DNA from: Methylobacterium sp. Leaf112
GTDB lineage: Bacteria > Pseudomonadota > Alphaproteobacteria > Rhizobiales > Beijerinckiaceae
Direction of reading: 5' to 3'
Assembly: GCF_001423295.1 (NCBI RefSeq)
Contig: NZ_LMNG01000012.1
Location: forward strand, 62,728-126,727
Length of the DNA stretch: 64,000 nucleotides
Below, in pieces: positions 8,739 through 17,194 of this stretch (positions are counted from its first letter, which is position 1; each line of letters begins with the position of its first letter). The position numbers were made by a program, and so were the translations under genes. The notes beneath the pieces were generated by a model, which saw only the letters and a program-made list of their open reading frames with translations, was not told the origin of the DNA and made no database searches.

Positions 8739-10175
8739 ATGACGACGGCCCCCGCATCGAGCCCGCCCGGTTGGGCGGCCCGCCCCACCCTGTGGGCACG
8801 CTGGCCGACCCGCACGCGGATGATCGTCCTCGTCATCGCCATCGATCTCCTGGCGGCCCTGCTCTCGTGCGGGGTCATCGTGCTGAACGCGCGCTCCGCC
8901 GTCGAGGTCGAGATGAAGGCGGCCCTGTCCAATGTCGAGCTTCTCGTCTCCGACACCATCGATCTGGCGCAGGCCGCCTCGCCCGACACCCTGCTGCAGA
9001 CCCTGCGCCTGCGTGTGCAGGGCCTGCGCCACGTGCGCGTCACCGTCCTCGACGCGGCGGGCGCCGTCGTCCCGGCACCGTCGCATCGCCAGCGCCGGGA
9101 CGCCTACGACGCACCGCACTGGTTCGTCGCCCTCATCGCCCCCGAGCCGCGCCAGCACGAATTGCCCATCGTGGTCCAGGGCCAGCGCCTCGGCACCGCT
9201 CGCATCACCACCCAGCCGCGGGACGAGATCGACGAGGTCTGGGGCTACGCCGTCTCCCTGTCGCTGGCGAGCCTCATCGTCAGCCTCGGCCTCCTCGCCG
9301 CCCTTTACGTCGCCTTCGGCCGGGTGCTGGCGCCCTTGACGCAGGTCGCCGATGGCCTGACCCAGCTCGAACGGCAGGATTACACCGCACGCCTCGCGCC
9401 GCCGGCCTCGCGCGAACTCGCGGTCATCGCCGCCCGCTTCAACAGCGTGGCCCAGGCCCTGTCGGAAACCCGTGCCGCCAACGGGCGCCTCAACCGCCAG
9501 CTCCTCTCCGCCCAGGACGACGAGCGGCGGGCGACGGCCCTCGAGCTCCACGACGAATTCGGCCCCTGCCTGTTCGCCCTCGAAGCCAACGCCGCCTCGG
9601 TGATCCGCATGGCCGCCGCCGAGGCGGCGCCGGACCGGGGGAAGCTGACCCAGCGCGCCGAGGAGATCAGCGCCATCGTGGGTCAGGTCCAGACCCTCAA
9701 CCGCGACCTCCTCAACCGCCTGCGCCCGCATGCCCTGGGTCAGGTGCCCCTGCCCGATTGCCTCGTCCTGCTCCTGCGCGACTTCACCCGCCGGCACTCT
9801 GGGACAGCCTTCACGGGCACGTTCGATCGCCTCGGGGCCGGCTACGGCGACGTCACCGATCTCACGGTCTTCCGCTGCATCCAAGAGAGCATGACCAATG
9901 CCGTTCGGCATGGCGGGGCCGCGCGCGTCACCGTGGAGGCGGGCGAAGTTCAGGACGGTTCCGGATCGCACCTCGCCATCGAAGTGCATGACGATGGCCG
10001 CGGAATCACGCCCGACCACCGGGTCGGGCTGGGTTTGTCGGGGATGCGCGAGCGCGTCGAGGCCTTGGGCGGCACATTGGCGCTTGACAATGGCCGGCCC
10101 GGGACGGTTGTCCGGATCATGATTCCGTTCGAGTCCGAACGGTCCGAGGACTCGAGCGCGATCCCCGCCGCATGA
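8739..10175 (+). CDS. MoxY/NarX-type sensor histidine kinase
   Basis: A 478-residue membrane kinase. TM1 is about residues 28-48, then a periplasmic sensor of about 120 residues of the LapD/MoxY type, TM2 about 172-194, HAMP (about 195-245), HisKA_3 dimerisation domain and HATPase. The phospho-acceptor is His271 in ALELHDEFGPCL. The N-box is CIQESMTNAVRHGG, and the G-boxes are DDGRG and GLGLSGMRERV. The start ATG 8739 has no Shine-Dalgarno-like sequence. It overlaps the response regulator gene by ATGA, so the two form one system. MoxY homologues control methanol oxidation in Paracoccus. Here no methanol genes are adjacent, so the stimulus is unknown. Confidence 0.88.
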   Translation: MTTAPASSPPGWAARPTLWARWPTRTRMIVLVIAIDLLAALLSCGVIVLNARSAVEVEMKAALSNVELLVSDTIDLAQAASPDTLLQTLRLRVQGLRHVRVTVLDAAGAVVPAPSHRQRRDAYDAPHWFVALIAPEPRQHELPIVVQGQRLGTARITTQPRDEIDEVWGYAVSLSLASLIVSLGLLAALYVAFGRVLAPLTQVADGLTQLERQDYTARLAPPASRELAVIAARFNSVAQALSETRAANGRLNRQLLSAQDDERRATALELHDEFGPCLFALEANAASVIRMAAAEAAPDRGKLTQRAEEISAIVGQVQTLNRDLLNRLRPHALGQVPLPDCLVLLLRDFTRRHSGTAFTGTFDRLGAGYGDVTDLTVFRCIQESMTNAVRHGGAARVTVEAGEVQDGSGSHLAIEVHDDGRGITPDHRVGLGLSGMRERVEALGGTLALDNGRPGTVVRIMIPFESERSEDSSAIPAA

Positions 10176-10834
10176 ACGCGATCCACACCACTTCCCTCCG
10201 GGCCCCGGTCCTGGTCGTCGACGATCACCCCATCGTGCTCCAGGGCTGCCGCCGCGTGCTGGAGGATGCCGGCATCGAGCGCATCGCCGAGGCCACCACG
10301 GTGGTGGCGGCCTATCGGGCCTTCCACCGCCTGAAGCCGTCCATGGTGATCTGCGACCTGACCTTCCAGGGCAGCGGGCTCGCCGGCCTGGCGCTGATCC
10401 GCCGGATGCGCGGCGTCGATCCGCAGGTTCGGATCCTGGTGTTCAGCATGCACAACGATCCGGTCATCGTCGCCCGCGCGCTGGAGGCGGGGGCGCTCGG
10501 CTACGTCCTGAAGGACCACGCCTCGGGCGAGCTGTTCGAGGCGTTCGACCGGGTCCGTGCCGGACAGGTCTACCTCGACCGGCGCCTCGCCACGGAGGTC
10601 GCCATGCTGCGCACGGACCCGCGCCGCACGCCCGAGGCCCAGCTGACGCCGCGAGAGCAGCAGATCCTGGCGCGTCTGGCTCAGGGCAAGTCCTACGGCG
10701 CCATCGCGAGCGACCTGTCGGTGAGCTACAAGACCGTCACCAATGCGTGCTCGCAGATGCGCCAGAAGCTCGGCGTCCGGACGCTCGCCGAACTCATCCA
10801 CGTGGCGGTGACGCAGGCCCAGCGGCAAGGGTGA
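10172..10834 (+). CDS. LuxR/NarL-family response regulator, partner of the MoxY-like kinase
   Basis: A 220-residue two-domain regulator. The receiver (residues 11-130) has the acidic pair in VVDDHP (about 15-20), phospho-acceptor Asp62 in ICDLTF, and the conserved Lys of YVLKDHA (about 113). The C-terminal GerE/LuxR helix-turn-helix starts with LTPREQQILARLAQGKSYG (about 152-170), with the recognition helix around SYKTVTNACSQM. The start codon overlaps the kinase stop (ATGA), which implies translational coupling and a dedicated pair. It is a transcription regulator. Target genes are not evident here. The following gene is convergent, so the unit ends at 10834. Confidence 0.9.
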   Translation: MNAIHTTSLRAPVLVVDDHPIVLQGCRRVLEDAGIERIAEATTVVAAYRAFHRLKPSMVICDLTFQGSGLAGLALIRRMRGVDPQVRILVFSMHNDPVIVARALEAGALGYVLKDHASGELFEAFDRVRAGQVYLDRRLATEVAMLRTDPRRTPEAQLTPREQQILARLAQGKSYGAIASDLSVSYKTVTNACSQMRQKLGVRTLAELIHVAVTQAQRQG

Positions 10835-10843
10835 GGTCAGGCA

Positions 10844-11260
10844 TCAGCCGAGCCCGCCCATCGCCCGCACGATCGCCCACTCTTCCTCCGTCACCGGCTG
10901 CACCGACAGGCGGGAGTTGTTGGCGAGCACCATGGCGGCGAGGCGCGGCTCGGCCTTGATCGCCTCCAGGGTGACCGGCCGGGGGAACGCTTCCACCGCG
11001 CGCAGATCCACCATCCCGAACCGGCCCGTGGCGTCGGAATCGTCGGGGTAGTACGGGCGGATCACCTCCACCACGCCGACCACCGCCTTGCCCTCGTTAG
11101 AATGGTAGAAGAACCCCAGCTCGCCGACTTCCATGGCCTGCAGGTTCTTCTTGGCCACATGGTTGCGCACGCCGTTCCAGTGGGTGCCGGCGGCCCCGGC
11201 CGCGACTTGGCTGTCCCAGGACCACGTGGCGGGTTCGGACTTGTAGAGCCAGTGGGCCAT
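10844..11260 (-). CDS. EVE-domain protein
   Basis: A 138-residue single-domain protein of the EVE (PUA-like) family, close in length to thymocyte nuclear protein 1 and its bacterial homologues. It starts with the typical AHWLYKSEPATWSWDSQ. It continues with GVRNHVAKKNLQAMEVGELGFFYHSN (about residues 30-55), where aromatic-cage residues of this fold are found, and the VVGVVEVI strand. EVE domains bind modified bases in nucleic acids. Stand-alone bacterial forms are thought to read modified DNA or RNA, but their roles are poorly known. It is the last gene of the leftward tsaD-gpsA-OGFr run, 50 bases after the OGFr gene, so it may be cotranscribed. Confidence 0.88.
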   Translation of the reverse strand: MAHWLYKSEPATWSWDSQVAAGAAGTHWNGVRNHVAKKNLQAMEVGELGFFYHSNEGKAVVGVVEVIRPYYPDDSDATGRFGMVDLRAVEAFPRPVTLEAIKAEPRLAAMVLANNSRLSVQPVTEEEWAIVRAMGGLG

Positions 11261-11310
11261 GCGGATCTCCGGGGAACGGCGGGTGCCATACCATCCGGGA
11301 AGCGTGGCCG

Positions 11311-11775
11311 TCAGTCCCCCGCGAGCGCGTTCGCCCAGTAGCGCAGGCTGTCCGGGTTGATCGGCGCGCCGGCCTCGGCATTGCGTGCGGTCACGAAGGC
11401 GTGAAACGCTTGCGCCTCCCGTGATCCCAACAGATTGCGAAGAGCCCGAAGGATGCGGGTGATGCGCAGGTGGTTGTGATCGTGGGCGCGCAGCCAGCCG
11501 TTGGTGTCCCCATAGAAGCGCATCATGCGATCACGCGCCGCCCGAAGACCCGAGAGCGCCGCCGGGTCGGCTCGGATCGCCTCGGCCTCGGCGCGGGTCA
11601 GCACGGGAGCGCCCGGCACGGCGAGACTCGCCTCGCGCAGTGGAAAGCACCACTGGATGAAATCGTGCACGCCCTCGATCCGGGCGTCGCCGAACGCGAC
11701 CACGTCGGCGAGATGGCGTCCTTCGCCGTCCGATCCCTCGCCGGCGAGGAAGGCATGGATCGGCCCCATCCTCAT
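11311..11775 (-). CDS. OGFr-domain protein (opioid growth factor receptor-like)
   Basis: A 154-residue protein that matches the N-terminal domain of the OGFr family. The recognisable core is [16 protein letters not shown] (about residues 35-50), with the diagnostic IQWLFP-like motif, and [13 protein letters not shown] (about 88-100) followed by [16 protein letters not shown]. In bacteria such proteins are single domain and of unknown function; the animal name is historical. Its ATG overlaps the gpsA stop in ATGA fashion, so translation is coupled to the dehydrogenase. A few bacterial genomes fuse or cluster this domain with metabolic genes, but no reaction is known. Confidence 0.82.
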   Translation of the reverse strand: MRMGPIHAFLAGEGSDGEGRHLADVVAFGDARIEGVHDFIQWCFPLREASLAVPGAPVLTRAEAEAIRADPAALSGLRAARDRMMRFYGDTNGWLRAHDHNHLRITRILRALRNLLGSREAQAFHAFVTARNAEAGAPINPDSLRYWANALAGD

Positions 11776-12764
11776 TCGGCCTCCCCGCGGAGCGGGCGCG
11801 CCAGGAGCGCGGCGATGACGGTCTCGACGCTGGCCTCGCCCGCCACGACGGCGGCGACGGCCTCGGCCACGGGCATCTCGACGGCCCGCGCCCGCGCCAG
11901 GGCGATTAGGGCCGCAGCGGTGTAGGCACCCTCCGCGAGCTTGCCGCCGGCGGCGTCCTGGGGCGAGGCGCCGGCCCCGAGGCGCTGACCGAAGGCGAAG
12001 TTGCGCGATTGCGGCGAGGAGGCGGTGAGCACGAGATCGCCGAGGCCCGACAGCCCCATGAGGGTCTCGGGGCGCCCGCCGTAGGCGCGGGCGAAGCGCA
12101 TGAGCTCGGCGAACGCCCGCGCGATGAGGGCGGCCCGGGCCGATTCGCCTAAGCCCCGCCCGGCGACGATGCCGGAGGCGATGGCGAGCACGTTCTTGCC
12201 GGCGCCGCCGACCTCGACGCCGCGCACGTCGTCCGTGTGATAGACGCGCAGGTTCGGCCCCGACAGGGCGGTGGCGAGACGCGCGGCGTGCCCCGCGTCG
12301 GCGGCCGCCAGGGTCACGGCAGTGGGCAGGCCACGGGCGACGTCCGCCGCGAAGCTCGGGCCCGACAGGACCGCCACGGGGGCGTCCGGTCCGAGGATCT
12401 CGGCGGCGACGGCGCTCATGAAGCGGTCGCTGCCGCGCTCGATCCCCTTGGCGCAGAGGACGATCGCCGTCCCGGGGGCCCAGGACGGGGCGAGGTCGGC
12501 GAGCACCGTCCGCAGGGTCTGGGCCGGCGTCACCATGAGTACCGTGCCGGCGTCGCGCAAGGCGCATGCGTCGGCCGTGGCCCGGATGGAGGCGTGGAGG
12601 GGCACGCCGGGCAGGTAGCGTGCGTTCTCGCGGGTTGCTTGGAGGCGTGCGGCGGCCTCGGCGTCGCGCAGCCATAGGGTCACGGAATGTCCGGCGCCGG
12701 CGGCGGCGTTGGCGAGCGCCGTGCCCCAAGCGCCGCCGCCGATCACCGCGATGGGTTTGCTCAT
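11772..12764 (-). CDS. gpsA: NAD(P)+-dependent glycerol-3-phosphate dehydrogenase
   Basis: A 330-residue cytosolic enzyme that reduces dihydroxyacetone phosphate to sn-glycerol 3-phosphate for phospholipid synthesis. The N-terminal dinucleotide-binding motif is [17 protein letters not shown] (residues 6-22). The catalytic lysine region reads [14 protein letters not shown] (about 105-118), and [19 protein letters not shown] (about 175-193) carries the second conserved lysine. SGLGDLVLT and [11 protein letters not shown] are the usual C-terminal substrate motifs. It follows tsaD by 12 bases and overlaps the OGFr gene by four bases, placing it in the middle of a tsaD-gpsA-OGFr operon. Confidence 0.96.
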   Translation of the reverse strand: MSKPIAVIGGGAWGTALANAAAGAGHSVTLWLRDAEAAARLQATRENARYLPGVPLHASIRATADACALRDAGTVLMVTPAQTLRTVLADLAPSWAPGTAIVLCAKGIERGSDRFMSAVAAEILGPDAPVAVLSGPSFAADVARGLPTAVTLAAADAGHAARLATALSGPNLRVYHTDDVRGVEVGGAGKNVLAIASGIVAGRGLGESARAALIARAFAELMRFARAYGGRPETLMGLSGLGDLVLTASSPQSRNFAFGQRLGAGASPQDAAGGKLAEGAYTAAALIALARARAVEMPVAEAVAAVVAGEASVETVIAALLARPLRGEAE

Positions 12765-12776
12765 GCGGCGCTCCTG

Positions 12777-13820
12777 TCAGGCCGCGGCGACGGGCTCGGC
12801 GAACGGCCAGCGGGCACGGGCCGGCGCGGTGAGATCGTCGACGAGGCCGAGGCGCAGGCGCTCGATGCCCGCCCAGGCGATCATGGCGCCGTTGTCGCCG
12901 CAGAGCGCGACGGGTGGCGCCACGAAGGCGAGGCCGGCCTCGCCGGCCTGGGTGGTGAGGGCACGCCGGATGGCGCCGTTGGCCGCGACGCCGCCGGCGG
13001 CGACCAACGCCGTCGGATGCCCGGCGACGGCGGCGAAGTCGCGCATGGCGACCCGCAGACGATCCACGATCACGTCGACCACCGCCGCCTGGAAGCCGGC
13101 GCACAGGTCGGCGACGTCGGCGCTGGACAGCGGAGCGAGCTTCTCGGCCTCGATCCGCAGGGCGGTCTTGAGGCCGGACAGGGAGAAGTTAGCTTCGCGC
13201 CGGCCCAGCATGGGCCGCGGCAAGGCGAAGCGCTCGGGGTCGCCGGTCTCGGCCAGGCGCTCGACTTCCGGCCCGCCGGGGTAGCCGAGGCCCAGGAGCT
13301 TGGCGACCTTGTCGAACGCCTCGCCGATGGCGTCGTCGATGGTGGTGCCGAGCCGCACGTAATCGCCGACGCCCTTGACCGCGACCAGCTGAGTGTGGCC
13401 GCCCGACGCCAGGAGAAGGAGATAGGGGAAGCCGATCCCGTCCGTGAGGCGCGCCGTGAGCGCGTGGGCCTCGAGGTGATTGACAGCGATGAGGGGCTTT
13501 CGCGCCACCAGCGACAGGGTCTTGGCGGTAACGAGGCCGATGAGCACGCCGCCGATGAGGCCGGGGCCGGCCGCCACCGCGATGCCGTCGACTTCAGCCA
13601 GACGCAGGCCGGCGCCGTCGAGGGCGCGCAGGATGAGCCGGTCCAGGACCTCGACATGCGCGCGCGCGGCGATCTCCGGTACCACGCCGCCATAGGCCGC
13701 GTGTTCGGCGATCTGACTCAGGACCTCGTTGGAGAGGATGCGTCCGCGTCCGCCCTCGCCGGGGCAGACCACGGCGGCGGCGGTCTCGTCGCAGGTCGTT
13801 TCGATGCCGAGGACGTTCAT
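12777..13820 (-). CDS. tsaD: tRNA N6-threonylcarbamoyladenosine transferase subunit TsaD
   Basis: A 347-residue ASKHA-fold protein that, with TsaB/TsaE, transfers threonylcarbamoyl to A37 of ANN-decoding tRNAs. It begins [18 protein letters not shown]. The metal site is [12 protein letters not shown] (about residues 108-119, HxxxH). The nucleotide motif [11 protein letters not shown] (about 131-141) and [15 protein letters not shown] (about 276-290) follow, and a third metal ligand lies in [14 protein letters not shown]. The start is ATG 13820; the longer frame upstream is not protein-like. It diverges from hemD with 185 bases between. The common Hyphomicrobiales neighbour hemC is absent from that gap. 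Confidence 0.97.
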   Translation of the reverse strand: MNVLGIETTCDETAAAVVCPGEGGRGRILSNEVLSQIAEHAAYGGVVPEIAARAHVEVLDRLILRALDGAGLRLAEVDGIAVAAGPGLIGGVLIGLVTAKTLSLVARKPLIAVNHLEAHALTARLTDGIGFPYLLLLASGGHTQLVAVKGVGDYVRLGTTIDDAIGEAFDKVAKLLGLGYPGGPEVERLAETGDPERFALPRPMLGRREANFSLSGLKTALRIEAEKLAPLSSADVADLCAGFQAAVVDVIVDRLRVAMRDFAAVAGHPTALVAAGGVAANGAIRRALTTQAGEAGLAFVAPPVALCGDNGAMIAWAGIERLRLGLVDDLTAPARARWPFAEPVAAA

Positions 13821-14005
13821 GGGATCAGGACGGTCATGGAGCGGGTACGTTCCTGCGGCACGGGTGAAACCTACGGATGCCGCGTGAAGGCAGGCGAAAG
13901 CATCACCGGCTGCGGCGGCGAGCTGCTGCGTTGGATGCATCCTAGCCGGCCCGGCGCTATCAGGGCAACGAGGGGCAGGGCAACGACTGGACGAGGTTTC
14001 GTGGA

Positions 14006-14722
14006 ATGCGGATCTGGGTGGCGCGGCCGGAGCCGGGGGCGACGCGGACGGGGCAGAGACTCCGGGCGCTCGGCCACGTGCCCCTTGTGGCACCCGTGCT
14101 GGCGATCCGCCCCACGGGCACGGTCCTGCCGGACGGCGCCTTCGCCGGCCTGCTGCTCACGAGTACCAATGCCGTCGCGGCCCTGACGGCGGCGGACCGG
14201 GCACGGTTCGCCACGCTGCCGGTGTTCGCCGTCGGCGCGCGGACGGCGGCCCTGGCGCGCCGGGCCGGGCTCGGCGCGGTTCGGGAAGCCGGGGGCGACG
14301 CCGCCGCCCTCTCCGCCCTCGTCCGCGCCACCCTGCCGGCTGGCAGCGCCCTCCTCCATGTCGCCGGCGCCGAAGGCAAGTCCGAGCCGGCCGCCTCCCT
14401 CAGGGCGGCGGGATATGCGGTCACCGCCGCCATCGCCTACGCAGCCGTGGCGGAGGCGACGCTTCCGCCGGCCGTGGCGGCGGCACTGGCGGCTCATCCG
14501 GCCGCCCTCGATGCGGTGCTGCACTACTCGCGCCGCAGCGCCGAGACCGCACAACTTCTGGCACGCCGCGCGGACCGAAGCGGAGCCTTCGGCGCGCTCA
14601 AGCATTACTGCTTGTCGAGTGACGTGGCCGCCGCCCTGGCCGCGGCGGGTCTCGACGCGCATTTCGTGGCGGCACGGCCGGACGAGGAGAGCCTTCTGGC
14701 GGGTTTGGTGGCGGGAACCTGA
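14006..14722 (+). CDS. hemD: Uroporphyrinogen-III synthase
   Basis: A 238-residue HemD-family protein; these are poorly conserved and recognised by pattern and context. It starts [22 protein letters not shown], where the RP..G..T..L..LG pattern is typical. Other family features are LLLTSTNAV (about residues 48-56), [29 protein letters not shown] and the C-terminal [11 protein letters not shown] (about 204-214). It cyclises hydroxymethylbilane to uroporphyrinogen III in haem, sirohaem and cobalamin synthesis. It is followed by mitofilin-like and HemY-like genes, the usual alphaproteobacterial hemD neighbourhood, but hemC is missing upstream. Confidence 0.88.
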   Translation: MRIWVARPEPGATRTGQRLRALGHVPLVAPVLAIRPTGTVLPDGAFAGLLLTSTNAVAALTAADRARFATLPVFAVGARTAALARRAGLGAVREAGGDAAALSALVRATLPAGSALLHVAGAEGKSEPAASLRAAGYAVTAAIAYAAVAEATLPPAVAAALAAHPAALDAVLHYSRRSAETAQLLARRADRSGAFGALKHYCLSSDVAAALAAAGLDAHFVAARPDEESLLAGLVAGT

Positions 14723-14855
14723 CGGAAGGGCCTCGCTCAGGCGCGGGCCGTGATGCTAGGACGAATCTGAATAAGCTGGGCTGCGATCGCCGAACCCGGG
14801 GGCACCGAACCGGTGTCGGGTGACGACGGCAGCGTCGGGAAGGGAGCAACGAACC

Positions 14856-17060
14856 GTGAAACCACCCAACAGCGACGCCAACCGCCCGGGCAATGCGTCC
14901 GGCACGCGCCCGCCCGAGCCGGCAAAGCCGAACGCACCGACGTCGAACGCCCTTGGTGCCAAGCCGGATGCGTCGCCGAGCAAGCCCGATGCCCCGAAGA
15001 CCGCCCCCCCCACGAGTGACACCAAGCCCGCCGTTGCGGGTGTCGGCCAGCCGGGTGCGCCGAAGCCGCCCGAAGCGTCCAAGGACGCCCAGCCCGTGGG
15101 CAAGGATGCCAAGCCGCTGGACGGCGTCAAATCCCCCGACGCCCCGAAAGCCGCTGCGTCCGGCGTGCTGGGTGGCGACAAGCCCGCGGACGTGAAGCCG
15201 CCGGAGCCGGCAAGGTCCGCCGACTTGTCGAAGGACGCGAAGCCGGAGATCGGCAAGAGCGAGGTGGGCAAGAGCGAGCCGCCGAAGCCGGACGCTTCCA
15301 GGGAACCCCCCAAGGATTCGCCGAGGACCGCGACCTTCCCGAGCGGCGCGCAGGGCGCGGCAAAGCCGTCCGGTGGGGCGACGGACGGTCCGATCATCGA
15401 TCTGAAGGCCAAGCGACTGCCCGATCCGGCACCGGCCCAGAAAGCGTCGGCGACGGGCGCCGGCATCATGCCGGGTGTCGCCACCAAGCCGGCGGACGCC
15501 AAGCCCGGAGATGGTGCCAAGCCTGGAGATGGTGTCAAACCCGACGCCGGCACCAAGCCTTCGGATACCGGCAAGTTTGGCGAGACTCCCAAGGCGGCCG
15601 ATCCGAAAGCCGGGTCCGGCGGAACCACGCCGAAGATCGCGCCGACGCCTCCGCTAACACCGGCGGCGCGTGGGCCGGGCTTCGGCTCCGTCGCCACCGC
15701 CGGCCTTCTCGGCGGCGTCATCGGAGCCGGTCTGCTGTTCGCCGTCGAACGCGCGGGCGTGCTGCCTCAGGCCGACGACGGACGCCTCGCCGCCCTCGAT
15801 CAGCGCATCGCGGCGCTGGCGCCGAAGGACGAGGTCGCGCGCCTGTCCCAGCGCGTTGCCTCCAACGAGACCGCCCTCAAGGCGGTGCCGGAGGCCGTCT
15901 CCACGGCCCGCGAAGCCCTGCAGAAGGCCAGCGCCGCGCCGGTTCCCAGCGGCGACGGCACCGCGCCGCAGGCGACCGCGACCCTGCCGCCCGACGTCGC
16001 CGCGCGCCTCGACAGCCTCGACCAGCGTGTCTCGGCCCTCCAGGAGGAGCCAGGCCAGCAGGGCGGCGAGGCCCGCATGGCGGTGGCGCCCGCGAACAAC
16101 GACACCGCGCAGGTGACGGCCCTCGCCGAGCGCCTGAAGGCGGTGGAGGCCCAGATCGCCGCCGTGCCGAAGCCCACGGAGCAGCCCGACCTGACCCCGA
16201 AGCTCGCGGCGCTTCAGACCGCCCTCGATGACCGGGCCAAGGCCAATGCCGAGGCGATCAAGACCAACGCCGAGGCGACGCGCACCCTCGGCCAGAAGCT
16301 CACGGACGCGCAACAGGCCCTCGACGCCAAGGTCCAGGCCGCCACCCAGGCGAGCCAGCAGGCGGCGGAAGCCGGCAAGACTCAAGCCGCGGAAGCCGCC
16401 AAGGGCATCGAGCGTCAGGTTCAGACCCAGCTTCAGGCACAGGGCGACAGGATCGCCGGCCTCGACAAGGCCCTGTCCGAGCGCGCCGAGGTCGCCACCG
16501 TTCAAGCCGCCCTGCGGGTGGTCTCGGCCGACCGGATCGTGACCGCCCTGAACGCCGGAACGCCCTACGCCGACGCCCTTTCCGCACTGCGCAACTACGA
16601 GCCGGGTGATCCGGCCCGGCTCACCGCCGTGGCGGTCTTCGCCGATCGCGGGGCCCCGACGGCCCGCACCCTCGCGGCCGAATTCCGCACCGTGTCCGAG
16701 AAGATCGCGGCGGCCCGCCGCTCCGCACAGGTGCGTTCGGTGGCCGAGACCGGCGATTTCAGCCAGAAGCTGATGAGCATGGCCGAATCCATCGTGCAGG
16801 TGCGCAAGGTCGATGGCGCGGCGCCGTCGGCGCAGGGCGCAGCGCCCGCGGCCGACCCGCTGCCGAAGGTGCAGGACGCCCTCGACCGGGGCGCCGTCGC
16901 GGAAGCCGCCCAGGCCTTCGCGGCCTTGCCGGAGGATGTCCGCGCCCAGGCCGGCGAGTTCGGGACCAAGCTGAAGTCCCGCGCAGCGGCCGGCGAGGCG
17001 GCGCAGGCTCTGCTCGCGGAGGCCTTCAAGGGCCTGCCCGCGGCGGGCCGGTCGCGGTAA
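14856..17060 (+). CDS. Mitofilin/COG4223-type inner-membrane protein
   Basis: A 734-residue protein. GTG 14856 is chosen because AAGGGAG lies nine bases before it; the alternative GTG at 14820 lacks one. Residues 1-270 are a low-complexity cytoplasmic segment of Lys/Pro/Asp/Ala repeats. A membrane helix is near 278-298 (SVATAGLLGGVIGAGLLFAVE). A coiled-coil region rich in Ala, Gln, Lys and Glu (about 305-575) comes next, then a C-terminal helical domain (about 590-730) with the YADALSALRNYEPGDPARL region typical of the alphaproteobacterial mitofilin homologues. These are related to mitochondrial Mic60 and associated with intracytoplasmic membrane shaping. The context hemD-mitofilin-hemY is conserved in the class. 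Confidence 0.85.
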   Translation: MKPPNSDANRPGNASGTRPPEPAKPNAPTSNALGAKPDASPSKPDAPKTAPPTSDTKPAVAGVGQPGAPKPPEASKDAQPVGKDAKPLDGVKSPDAPKAAASGVLGGDKPADVKPPEPARSADLSKDAKPEIGKSEVGKSEPPKPDASREPPKDSPRTATFPSGAQGAAKPSGGATDGPIIDLKAKRLPDPAPAQKASATGAGIMPGVATKPADAKPGDGAKPGDGVKPDAGTKPSDTGKFGETPKAADPKAGSGGTTPKIAPTPPLTPAARGPGFGSVATAGLLGGVIGAGLLFAVERAGVLPQADDGRLAALDQRIAALAPKDEVARLSQRVASNETALKAVPEAVSTAREALQKASAAPVPSGDGTAPQATATLPPDVAARLDSLDQRVSALQEEPGQQGGEARMAVAPANNDTAQVTALAERLKAVEAQIAAVPKPTEQPDLTPKLAALQTALDDRAKANAEAIKTNAEATRTLGQKLTDAQQALDAKVQAATQASQQAAEAGKTQAAEAAKGIERQVQTQLQAQGDRIAGLDKALSERAEVATVQAALRVVSADRIVTALNAGTPYADALSALRNYEPGDPARLTAVAVFADRGAPTARTLAAEFRTVSEKIAAARRSAQVRSVAETGDFSQKLMSMAESIVQVRKVDGAAPSAQGAAPAADPLPKVQDALDRGAVAEAAQAFAALPEDVRAQAGEFGTKLKSRAAAGEAAQALLAEAFKGLPAAGRSR
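15501..15536 (+). repeat. Two tandem 18-base units inside the mitofilin-like gene
   Basis: Two adjacent 18-base units (15501-15518 and 15519-15536) differ at two positions. Each encodes KPGDG plus Ala or Val, starting near residue 216 of the mitofilin-like protein, in a wider Lys/Pro-rich degenerate region. This is a likely site of length variation between strains. Confidence 0.7.
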
Positions 17061-17114
17061 GGCACGGTCCCGTCGCGGCGGTATCCCCGCCCGATGCCGC
17101 CAACGAATGAATCG

Positions 17115-17137
17115 ACGGGAGCATCCGAAGCTCCCGT
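17115..17137 (+). terminator. 8-bp hairpin between mitofilin-like gene and hemY
   Basis: ACGGGAGC pairs with GCTCCCGT around a 7-base loop, 54 bases past the upstream stop and 57 before the hemY start. It is followed by TCCC, not a U-run. It may attenuate read-through into hemY or act as an mRNA processing or stability element. Confidence 0.4.
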
Positions 17138-17194
17138 TCCCGGATTACGGCGCCGCCGGCTCGACCGGCCCCACGCCCAGGAGTTTCTGATCCC

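Noticed and set aside
8739..10834. Calling the kinase/regulator pair the methanol regulators MoxY/MoxX
   Set aside because: Domain layout agrees, but no methanol dehydrogenase genes are near and many kinases share this layout. Only a MoxY-like label is given.
11311..13104. 597-residue ORF whose C-terminus is the OGFr protein
   Set aside because: Only the part from 11775 is protein-like; the rest is a frame of gpsA and tsaD. The overlap start at 11775 is preferred.
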